Source of the DNA: Terriglobia bacterium
Lineage (GTDB): Bacteria > Acidobacteriota > Terriglobia > Acidiferrales > UBA7541
Direction of reading: 5' to 3'
Assembly (NCBI GenBank): GCA_020072785.1
Contig: JAIQGG010000006.1
Location: forward strand, 1 to 64,000
DNA: 64,000 nt
Numbering within the stretch: position 1 is the first letter of the stretch; each line of letters begins with the position of its first letter. The translations under genes and the position numbers were made by a program. Positions 55,528 through 62,570 of this stretch are shown piece by piece. The notes beneath the pieces are model-generated. The model saw only the letters and a list, made by a program, of their open reading frames with translations, was not told the DNA's origin and ran no database searches.

Positions 55528-56487
55528 GTGTGCGGTGAAATCCAGGCTGGCGATGGCTCGGGAGATGACGTTTTCCTGGATCTGGATGAGATCGCTGTCC
55601 GCGTAAGTCATTCCCAGGATGGTGAAGTAGTCCTTGCCGCGCGCGATCACCACCAGCCGGCCCGACCAGTCGTGCTCGCCTTCCGTGCCGCGATAGCGGT
55701 ATTCCACCGCCGGTAAGCCGCCCACCTGGGTCTTTTTCTGCTCCAAGCGGCGGAAGTTGGTGTAGGCGTCCTGCAGGCGGCGCTCGATGGAGGCCGCGGC
55801 GGCGTCCAGGGGGGCATTCGATTTCTCGATGCCGATGACCATCAGCGTGGATTCGTTGGAAGTGCCCAGGGCGGCGATGGCGTTGGGCAGGGCGCGGCGC
55901 GCTTCTTCCTGCAGGTTCCAGCTTGGCGCTTTGAACATCCGGAAGCCATAGGTGTAGTTGATGTAGGTGTTGCCCTGGACCTCTTCCCGGTTCGGCGGCG
56001 GCGCAGACTCCTGGGGAGGCGCTGCGGGCGGTTCGGCAGGTTTCGCTGCGGGCGGTGTCGCGACGGCGGTTGTCGACGCGACGGGCTTTTCCGCCGCTGT
56101 ATCGCTCTTGGCGGGAGGCGGTGGTGTCTTCGCCGGAGATGCGGTCTTGCTGGCGGTCTTTTCCGGTTGCGGCGCGGGCTTTGGTGGTTCCGGAACCTCT
56201 TCTTTCTTGGCCGCTGGCTTTTCGGCGGGTTTGGGCGGCGCGGGGGTCGAAGGAATGATCGCGGAAATCTTATTTTTTTCGACGAGGACAAATCCAAAGT
56301 CGGTCTTGACCTTGAACATGTTGTCTTCGTAGGCGACGATCACCCCGTAGAGTTTTTTGCCGTCCTTGAGGCGGATCTCATCGGCCGCGGCAGGCAGGGC
56401 CAGCGCGCAAGCCACGAAGAGCAAGAGGCCGCGCGTTACGCGCAGCGGGCCCATCGGAGGCCTGGGGTGCTTCGGAGGGACAGCCAT
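55525..56487 (-). CDS. Secreted protein with Pro/Ala/Lys-rich linker
   Basis: 320 residues. Signal peptide (VTRGLLLFVACALALPAAA), a small SH3-like unit (EIRLKDGKKLYGVIVAYEDN), a ~100-residue linker rich in Pro, Ala and Lys, then a C-terminal ~150-residue alpha/beta domain (YGFRMFKAPSWNLQEEAR, KDYFTILGMTYADS) resembling PsbP/DUF1795-like folds. The ATG at 56454 is an alternative start just before the signal. Role unknown; envelope location likely. Confidence 0.75.
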   Translation of the reverse strand: MAVPPKHPRPPMGPLRVTRGLLLFVACALALPAAADEIRLKDGKKLYGVIVAYEDNMFKVKTDFGFVLVEKNKISAIIPSTPAPPKPAEKPAAKKEEVPEPPKPAPQPEKTASKTASPAKTPPPPAKSDTAAEKPVASTTAVATPPAAKPAEPPAAPPQESAPPPNREEVQGNTYINYTYGFRMFKAPSWNLQEEARRALPNAIAALGTSNESTLMVIGIEKSNAPLDAAAASIERRLQDAYTNFRRLEQKKTQVGGLPAVEYRYRGTEGEHDWSGRLVVIARGKDYFTILGMTYADSDLIQIQENVISRAIASLDFTAH

Positions 56488-56525
56488 GCAAAAAGTATGG
56501 TCCTGCGCTTTTCGCGCGGCAAGGC

Positions 56526-56834
56526 TTACGCGCGCGGGGGTGTCCGGCGCGCCACCTCCGCCAGCAGCGCGCCGACGCGCGCCGCCACGCGCTCCAGTTC
56601 TTCCACTGCCGTGCTCAGCCGCACGCGCAGCGGTTCCGGCAACTGCCCGTGCGTCTGCTGCAGGGCCAGCGCTTCCGCCAGCAGGCGCAGTTGCTTGCGG
56701 TTCCGCGGGTTGAGGCGCTCCCAGAGGCGGCGGCCGGTGCTGCGGTTGCGCCCCAGCCACTCCTCGGCGGTAGTTTCTGGCTGCCCCGCCTCCGGTTCTG
56801 GCAGTTGCGGCCCTTGGACTCTTGTCTTAATCAT
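56526..56834 (-). CDS. Small helical hypothetical protein
   Basis: 102 residues, Arg/Glu/Leu-rich and predicted mostly helical (NRKQLRLLAEALALQQTHGQ, AVEELERVAARVGALLAEVA), with no cysteine or signal. Weak ribosome binding site. It starts 20 bp after the stop of the zinc-ribbon gene and may be cotranscribed with it. Could be a real orphan or a spurious frame in GC-rich DNA. Confidence 0.45.
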   Translation of the reverse strand: MIKTRVQGPQLPEPEAGQPETTAEEWLGRNRSTGRRLWERLNPRNRKQLRLLAEALALQQTHGQLPEPLRVRLSTAVEELERVAARVGALLAEVARRTPPRA

Positions 56835-56854
56835 GATGGATAGAACATTTGCTT

Positions 56855-57076
56855 CTAGCTGTGGCAGCCCGTCAGTTTCCGAAGCCGGTCACGAAGTTCT
56901 CGTTGCGCTGTGTATGTCCTTCGACTGTCGCTACGATGACATTCCCTACAGTGGCAATGCCGGAAACCTTGGGATGCCTTCTTCGTACGGTCAGGTGGGA
57001 ATTCCGCGAGTGGTTTCCATTTGCCGCAACCTGGGCACAATTTGCCTTCGATGTCATTTCTGACGATTATTGCCAT
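56855..57076 (-). CDS. Small zinc-ribbon protein
   Basis: 73 residues with Cys14-x2-Cys17 (LCPGCGKWKPLAEF) and a second knuckle CHCRECH around residues 41-47. The CxxCgxxKpxxeF pattern followed by a CxxC is common in phage or HNH-associated zinc ribbons. A perfect GGAGGT eight bases before the ATG supports expression. Basic C terminus (RRTYTAQRELRDRLRKL) suggests nucleic acid binding. Base composition is lower in G+C than the neighbours. Confidence 0.65.
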   Translation of the reverse strand: MAIIVRNDIEGKLCPGCGKWKPLAEFPPDRTKKASQGFRHCHCRECHRSDSRRTYTAQRELRDRLRKLTGCHS

Positions 57077-57082
57077 CGAGAG

Positions 57083-57460
57083 TTACCTCCCTTCACTTGC
57101 CTGTCTTGCCGTCTTCCTCAGCAATCCCAGTTTTCGTTCTTTGCCATCTTCATCAATGAGAAACGCCGTATTGTTCTTCTCAATCGCAAACTTAACGGGG
57201 CCATTCACGGTGAGATTTATCGGTTTGGCTGATTTCCAGTGGAGCTCATAGATCGTAGTTTCTGTTTCGATCGTATAGAGCCATGATTTGATTCTTCCGG
57301 CGACAATCGCCCCATTAATAGGCATGGCAACCGCGCCTCCCTCTTTTTCCTCTGCGAATACGAGCTTTCCTGTTTGCCACGCGCGCTGTTTTTCTTTGGC
57401 AAGTAGTGGCGTAAGGATAAGGAAGATACAGACCATAGTTAACGGGATTCTTTTTTGCAT
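57083..57460 (-). CDS. Small secreted hypothetical protein in low-GC patch
   Basis: 125 residues. Signal peptide (RIPLTMVCIFLILTPLLA), then a beta-rich mature part (RAWQTGKLVFAEEKEGG ... KSWLYTIETETTIYELHWKS). GAGG lies nine bases before the chosen ATG. G+C is visibly below the window average, suggesting acquisition by transfer. No recognised family. Confidence 0.6.
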   Translation of the reverse strand: MQKRIPLTMVCIFLILTPLLAKEKQRAWQTGKLVFAEEKEGGAVAMPINGAIVAGRIKSWLYTIETETTIYELHWKSAKPINLTVNGPVKFAIEKNNTAFLIDEDGKERKLGLLRKTARQASEGR

Positions 57461-57526
57461 TTTGGTGAGCCTCACAATTCTCTGGGCAATTGGTAGAACA
57501 ATGGGCATTCGTAAGAAAGATACTCC

Positions 57527-60500
57527 TCATTTATTCAGCGGGGCTAGGGTCTCGCAGTGAATCTGCCCGGCGGGCTCGACGCGCCCGGTGACGCGCAGCG
57601 CGCGCGTCTCATAGACCAGGCCGGCGAAGCGCTCGTAGACGCCGGGGAAGAGCACCGCTTCGAACAGGCCGCGCTGGTCTTCCAGGGTAATGAACATCAT
57701 GTTCCGATGGTTCTTGGTGCCCACATGCCGGAATGTCACCACCCAGCCGCACAACGCCACGCGTTTCCCGTGCAGTTCCTCCAGGGCGTCGCTCCAGATT
57801 TCGCCGTTGCGCGGCAGAAAGTCCAGCGGGTGCCCGCTGACGCAGACCTCCAGGATCTCCCGCTCGTAGCGCAGCTTCTGCTGCGGCGTGTACTCCGGTG
57901 CAGGCATCGCCTGCAGCGCCACACCCAGTCCGTCTTCGGACACGGCCTGCGAAAACAGGAGTTCTGACGTCCCGCAGGGCTCCGAGCCGCTGGGGGTTCG
58001 GAGCCGGGGGGCCGCTCCGGGTCTTTTTACCTGCAGCAAGTTCCACTGCCAGAGCAGCTCCGGGCGCGTCCTGGCGCAGACCTCCTCGAACGCGCCGCAT
58101 TTAATCAGCGCCTCGATCTCGTCGCGCTCGAGCGGCACGCGGCGCAGAAAATCCGGGAGGCCGCGAAAGATGCCGCCGGTTTCGCGGGCGCGCAGGATGG
58201 CGGTGATGGTTTCGAGGCGCAGGCCTTTCACCTGCAGCAGGCCGATGCGCAGGGCTTTCTTCCCGCCGGTCAAGATCTCTGCGGTGTACTCCATCCGCGA
58301 ATGATTCACCGACGGCGGGCGCACCGCGATCCCCCAGCGCTTGGCCTCCTCCACGTACGCCGAAACGTGATAGAAGCCCGCGCCGGCGCTGCACATCGCC
58401 GCCAGAAACTCCGCCGGGTGGTGCGCCTTCAGATAGGCCATGCGGTAGGAGAGGTCCGCGTAGGTTGCGGCGTGTGCCTTACAGAAGCCGAAACCCGCGA
58501 ATTTCTCAACCATCTGCCAGGTCTCTTCGCGCGCGCTGCCGGCCAGTCCCATCTGCGCGGCGGCTTTCAGGAATTTGGCGCGCAGGCGCTCGCGTTCACG
58601 CTGCCCGGAGAATTTCGCGGCCGAGCGGCGCACGATGTCGGCTTCCGCCAGGGACATACTGCCCACGGCCTGCGCGATCTGCATCACCTGCTCCTGGTAG
58701 ATGCACACGCCCAGGGTGCCGCCGAGGATCTTCTCGAGCGCCGGGTGCGCGTAGGTAATCCGTTCTTTTCCGCGCAGGCGCTGCAGGAACAGCTCTTTCG
58801 AGCCGTACTCCGACGCGCCCGGGCGGATCAGCGCCAGCGCCGCGGCGATCTCCTCGAGCGTGCGCGCGCGCATGGCCCGCAGCAGCCCGCGCATGCCCGG
58901 CGATTCGATCTGAAAAACGCCCATGGTGCGGCCTTCGGAGAGCATTGCGCAGGCGGCCGGGTCGTTCTCGGGAATGGCGTCGAGGTCGATCTGACGGGGG
59001 CGCGGGCGCGGCGTCGCGCCGTCCGGAGCAACCTGGACCTCCCGCGCAACGGCGCGTTCGCTCGCGCGTTCGATGTCGCGCGCGATGTCGCGCTCGCTAG
59101 CGCACTCGATATTGTCCAGCGCCAGGGACATGGTGGTCAGGCCGCGCTGGCCGAGCAGGTCCATCTTGATCAGGCCCAGGGCCTCCACGGCGTTCATGTC
59201 GTACTGCGTGACGACGATGCCTTTCGTGGCGCGTTCGAGCGGCGCCAGTTGCGTCAGCGGCCGCGCGGAAATCACCGTGCCGCAGGGATGAATTCCCAGG
59301 TGGCGCGGCGCGTCGTCCAGGCGCTCGGCGACGTGCAGAATCGTTGGCCACGGTTCGTGGTTTACCGGCAGGTCGCGGCATTGCGGCAGCGCAGCGATGG
59401 CCGCGCGGATCTCGCGCACCGGGCGGTGCGGCAGCCGTTTGGTGAAGTGGTTGACCTCGCCGGGCGGCACGCCGAAGACTTTGGCGACCTCGCGGATGGC
59501 CAGGCGGGCATGCATGGTGATGAAGCTGCCGATCATGGCCACATGCTCCGCTCCCCAGCGCGCGTAGACGTAATCGAGCAGTTCATCACGGCGCGCGCCG
59601 CAGATGTCGATATCGATGTCCGGACAATCGCCGCGCTGCTCGTTGAGGAAGCGCTCGAAGTACAGCCCCCAGCGCAGCGGGCAGACGCAGGAAATGCCCA
59701 GGCAGTAGGTCACGATGGAGCTGGCCGCCGAGCCACGCGCCACCGCGGGAATCCCGCGGCGCCGCGCCTCCTCCACGATGTCCCACACCAGCAGGAAATA
59801 AGGAGCCAGGTGCAGCTTCTCGATCACTTGCAGTTCGTGCGTGAGCCGCGCCAGCACCTCCGGGCGCAGAGGGTTGACCGCTTCGCGGTCAGACTTGAAG
59901 TCGTAGCGCCGCCGCGCGCCCTCGAAGCTCAGCTTCCAGAGATAGGAGAAGGGCGTTTCGCCCGCGGGCACGGGAAATTCCGGGAAGAGCAGCTTGCCCA
60001 GCTCGAGCTGCAAGTTGCAGCGCTCGGCGATCTCCAGCGTCGCCCGCAGCGCGTCCGCCCGCCCGTGCTGCTCGGCAAAGAGCCGCTGCATCTCCGCGGC
60101 GGGTTTGAACCAGGCTTCGCCGCTGGTGATCTCCGGCGGCGCGACGGTGGTCAGCAGCCCGCCGGTGCGGATAGCGTTCACCGCGCGGTGGTGCAGGTGC
60201 TCTTCGGGGCGCAGGAAGTGCACGTTGTTGGTGGCCGCGAGCGGCACGCCCAGCGCGCGGCCTAGTTGTTGCGCTTCGCGCAGCGCGCGCCCATCGCCCG
60301 GAAAGAGCAGCTGCACCTCCAGATACAGCGCGTCGCCGAAGATCTCCTTCAGCCGCGCGTAGTGACTGGTGACGGGTGACTCGTGGTTCGTGACTAGTGC
60401 GATCACGCCCATGCTGTGCTCCGCCAGGGTATCGAGCGGAACGGGCACTTCTGCAAGCTGCCTTTGGGTTACAAGCCGGCACATGTTGCTATAGCCTTGT

Positions 60501-60796
60501 GCATCCGCCGCCAGCAGCACCAGCGGCAGGCTCGCCGAATTTCGAATTTCGTTTTTCGAATTTCGAAACTCGAAACTCGAAACTGGAAAAACGGTGTCCA
60601 GCACCGTGCCCACAATCGGCTTCACCCCCGCCTTCTGCGCCGCCTGATAAAACGGCACGGCCGCGTACATCCCGCCCGTGTCCGTGAGCGCCACGGCGGG
60701 CATCTGCTGCGCGGCCGCCGCGGCCACCAGCTCCTCGGGCGATCCCACGCCGCGCAGGAACGAGTAGTGACTGTGGCAATGGAGATGGATGAACAT
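57527..60796 (-). CDS. dnaE2: Error-prone C-family DNA polymerase (DnaE2/ImuC-like) with in-frame repeats
   Basis: 1089 residues. PHP domain starts FIHLHCHSHYSFLRGV; polymerase palm keeps PDIDID and IKMDLLGQRGL; tandem HhH (EKFAGFGFCKAHAATYADLS); it ends at the OB-fold (TFRHVGTKNHRNMMFITLED) without the tau-binding tail, as in ImuC. It lies beside a DinB-type polymerase on the same strand. Segments at residues ~75-89, ~135-148, the SDREAV loop (59876-59890), an Arg/Glu-rich stretch (about 58985-59110) and a GAAPRLRTPSGSEPCG stretch (57965-58015) are encoded by dispersed repeats. ImuA and ImuB are not in the window. Confidence 0.85.
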   Translation of the reverse strand: MFIHLHCHSHYSFLRGVGSPEELVAAAAAQQMPAVALTDTGGMYAAVPFYQAAQKAGVKPIVGTVLDTVFPVSSFEFRNSKNEIRNSASLPLVLLAADAQGYSNMCRLVTQRQLAEVPVPLDTLAEHSMGVIALVTNHESPVTSHYARLKEIFGDALYLEVQLLFPGDGRALREAQQLGRALGVPLAATNNVHFLRPEEHLHHRAVNAIRTGGLLTTVAPPEITSGEAWFKPAAEMQRLFAEQHGRADALRATLEIAERCNLQLELGKLLFPEFPVPAGETPFSYLWKLSFEGARRRYDFKSDREAVNPLRPEVLARLTHELQVIEKLHLAPYFLLVWDIVEEARRRGIPAVARGSAASSIVTYCLGISCVCPLRWGLYFERFLNEQRGDCPDIDIDICGARRDELLDYVYARWGAEHVAMIGSFITMHARLAIREVAKVFGVPPGEVNHFTKRLPHRPVREIRAAIAALPQCRDLPVNHEPWPTILHVAERLDDAPRHLGIHPCGTVISARPLTQLAPLERATKGIVVTQYDMNAVEALGLIKMDLLGQRGLTTMSLALDNIECASERDIARDIERASERAVAREVQVAPDGATPRPRPRQIDLDAIPENDPAACAMLSEGRTMGVFQIESPGMRGLLRAMRARTLEEIAAALALIRPGASEYGSKELFLQRLRGKERITYAHPALEKILGGTLGVCIYQEQVMQIAQAVGSMSLAEADIVRRSAAKFSGQRERERLRAKFLKAAAQMGLAGSAREETWQMVEKFAGFGFCKAHAATYADLSYRMAYLKAHHPAEFLAAMCSAGAGFYHVSAYVEEAKRWGIAVRPPSVNHSRMEYTAEILTGGKKALRIGLLQVKGLRLETITAILRARETGGIFRGLPDFLRRVPLERDEIEALIKCGAFEEVCARTRPELLWQWNLLQVKRPGAAPRLRTPSGSEPCGTSELLFSQAVSEDGLGVALQAMPAPEYTPQQKLRYEREILEVCVSGHPLDFLPRNGEIWSDALEELHGKRVALCGWVVTFRHVGTKNHRNMMFITLEDQRGLFEAVLFPGVYERFAGLVYETRALRVTGRVEPAGQIHCETLAPLNK
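57978..58005. repeat. Hairpin repeat inside dnaE2 (GGCTCCGA...TCGGAGCC)
   Basis: 8-bp inverted arms (57978-57985 and 57998-58005) in frame, encoding part of a Pro/Gly/Ser-rich loop between the HhH region and the OB-fold. Confidence 0.6.
59030..59105. repeat. Internal tandem-like repeat in dnaE2 (SER-Arg-rich)
   Basis: Alternating GCGCGTTCG / GATGTCGCG units encode repeated ASER and IARD peptides after the palm helix. This resembles a degenerate inverted/tandem repeat expanded in frame. Confidence 0.55.
59876..59890. repeat. Dispersed palindrome copy 6, inside dnaE2
   Basis: GACCGCTTCGCGGTC flanked by TT and A, identical to intergenic copies, encoding the SDREAVNP loop. Confidence 0.9.
60353..60397. 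repeat. GTGAC-type repeat inside dnaE2 PHP domain
   Basis: Reiterated GTGAC/GGTGAC units encode VTNHESPVTSHY (residues ~135-146). Related units occur in the dnaE2 upstream region at 60801-60895. Confidence 0.7.
60533..60590. repeat. TTCGAAA-type repeat inside dnaE2 PHP domain
   Basis: TTTCGAATTTCG units encode FEFRNSKNEIRNS (residues ~75-87), matching the intergenic stretches at 43028-43130 and 55437-55527. Confidence 0.7.
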
Positions 60797-60800
60797 GGTG

Positions 60801-60895
60801 GTTCGTGACCCGTGACGCGTGCCTGTAACCCGGGCGGAGACACTCGCGCAATGCGAGGTCTTCCACGAGTCACGGGTCACCAGTCACGAGTCACT
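60801..60895. repeat. GTGAC-type inverted repeat upstream of dnaE2
   Basis: GGTTCGTGACCCGTGACGCG (from about 60800) faces CACGAGTCACGGGTCACCAG (from about 60865), forming an inverted repeat in the 163-bp dnaE2-dinB gap; same family as the in-frame copy at 60353-60397. Confidence 0.65.
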
Positions 60896-60959
60896 ACACG
60901 TGCGGGCGCACGCCTTTCTGTTGGTTCAACTCAAGGTAGGGAAGGGATGTAAAAACCGG

Positions 60960-62339
60960 CTACCGCGACAGGCACGGCGTCGAAAGCACCAGCCCGTCCG
61001 GCTTGGTGGCGTAGTGCTCGCGCAAGGCGAGCCCCTTGCCGTAAAAGACGGCGTTCCAGCCGTAGCGCCCGCGCACCGTGTCCACGCCGTGATTCAGTTC
61101 CCGGCGGCGGTTGGCGGCGGTATCGAAGAGCTCGTTCTGGCGGCGGTCGGGCTCAAGGTTGGTCACGCTGACGCCCACCAGACGCACGGCCACGCGCCGG
61201 GTGAAGAGTTCGCCAAAGAGTTGCCGGGCCGCGGCCAGCAGTTCGCGCTCGTCGTTGGTCGGGCGCACGAGCCGCTCGGTGCGCTGCGCGGAGAAAGAGT
61301 CGGCGTAGCGCAGGCGCAGGCCGATGGTGCGCGCCTGGCGGCCGTAGTCGCGCAGCGTCGCGCCGATGCGCTCGGAGAGATACTCGAGGAGCCCGCCAAG
61401 AAATTCCGTGTCGATGGTGCCGCCCTCGATGGTCGTCTCGCGGGAGACCGATTTCGGCGTTCCCGGGGCCAGCACTTCGCGCCCGTCGAGGCCCCGCGCG
61501 CGTTCCCAGATCTGCCGGCCGACGGCTTCACCGAACGCCGCCGCCAGCGCCGGCTGGGGAATCCGCCGCAACTCGCCGATGGTTTGCACGCCGCGCTCGG
61601 CCAGCTGCGCCGCGTGCACGTGGCCGATGCCGTGCAGTTTTTCGACCGGCAGCGGCGCGAGGAATTCCTCTTCATCGCCGGGGGAAACGATGTGGAAGCC
61701 GCGCGGCCGCTGGAGCCGCGAGGCGATTCCCGCCACTACCTTGCTCGTTGCCGCGCCCACGGAAACGCTCAGGCCCGTGCGCCCCAGGATCTCCGCCTGC
61801 AGCCGGCGCAGCGCCGCCGGGAAGTCCGGATAGAGCCGCTCGGTGCCGCGGAAATCGAGATAGAAGTCGTCCAGCGCCGCGGTCTCCACCGCCGGGGTGT
61901 AGGTTTCCAGGATGCGCCGCACGCGCTCGGCAAAGTCCGCGTAGTGCTCGTACTGCCCGGGGACGACCACCGCCTTGGGGCAGATGCGCAGCGCCTCGCG
62001 GAAGCTCATGGCCGTGCGCACCCCGCGGAACTTGGCCTCGTAGCTGGCCGAAGCCACCACGCCGCGTCCCACCAGCACCGGCTTGCCGCGCAGCTTGGGG
62101 TTGAGCACCTGCTCCACCGAGGCGAAGAACGCGTCCACGTCCACGTGCACGATGTGGGGATGCTTTGCGCTGCGGAGTTTGCCCAGTCCGAGCCACCGCG
62201 CGGGTGACCAGGAGGTTTTTTCCGCCGCGCTTTCCGGGGTTTCGGAAAAAGCCGCAGGGCTGGCGCCCTGCGCTACAGCTTCGTGCGGAATCGCATTGCT
62301 GGGTGGGGCAGGGAATGTGCTTTCGACGCAGGTTTGCAT
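60960..62339 (-). CDS. dinB: Y-family DNA polymerase (DinB/Pol IV-like)
   Basis: 459 residues; translesion polymerase. After a ~60-residue disordered N terminus come VHVDVDAFFASVEQ (first metal Asp), SASYEAKFRGVRTAMS and the second catalytic motif, which reads AALDDFYLDF rather than the usual SIDEAYLD; the catalytic Glu is therefore Asp. Helix-hairpin-helix (KLHGIGHVHAAQLAERGV) and little-finger domain follow. AGGAG five bases before the ATG at 62339. Same strand and 163 bp upstream of dnaE2, a mutasome-like pair. Confidence 0.9.
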   Translation of the reverse strand: MQTCVESTFPAPPSNAIPHEAVAQGASPAAFSETPESAAEKTSWSPARWLGLGKLRSAKHPHIVHVDVDAFFASVEQVLNPKLRGKPVLVGRGVVASASYEAKFRGVRTAMSFREALRICPKAVVVPGQYEHYADFAERVRRILETYTPAVETAALDDFYLDFRGTERLYPDFPAALRRLQAEILGRTGLSVSVGAATSKVVAGIASRLQRPRGFHIVSPGDEEEFLAPLPVEKLHGIGHVHAAQLAERGVQTIGELRRIPQPALAAAFGEAVGRQIWERARGLDGREVLAPGTPKSVSRETTIEGGTIDTEFLGGLLEYLSERIGATLRDYGRQARTIGLRLRYADSFSAQRTERLVRPTNDERELLAAARQLFGELFTRRVAVRLVGVSVTNLEPDRRQNELFDTAANRRRELNHGVDTVRGRYGWNAVFYGKGLALREHYATKPDGLVLSTPCLSR

Positions 62340-62570
62340 GGCAGCTCCTGTTAAGTGTGACCGCAGAGCGGTCAACGCAGGGAAACGAGCGGTTTTTCTG
62401 GACGTTCGCCCGCGGGATTTAACGGGTGGCGACCGGCTCCTGCGAGTCGCCAGGACCCTGGAGCCGGAACGCCACCCGCTTCCCGTTTCCTCTACCAGGG
62501 GGGACTATAGGCGAACAAAAAGCGAAAGTCAAGAAAACTCTGCGCACTCTTGCCGGGACTAGGGTCTTTC
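62340..62570. other. Intergenic region upstream of dinB
   Basis: 231 bp between the patatin-barrel gene and dinB (both -). It contains a variant dispersed palindrome at 62359-62373. I see no LexA-type box with confidence. Confidence 0.45.
62359..62373. repeat. Dispersed palindrome copy 7 (GACCGC-aga-GCGGTC variant)
   Basis: Perfect 6-bp arms with loop AGA, 20 bp upstream of the dinB ATG in its leader. Confidence 0.75.
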
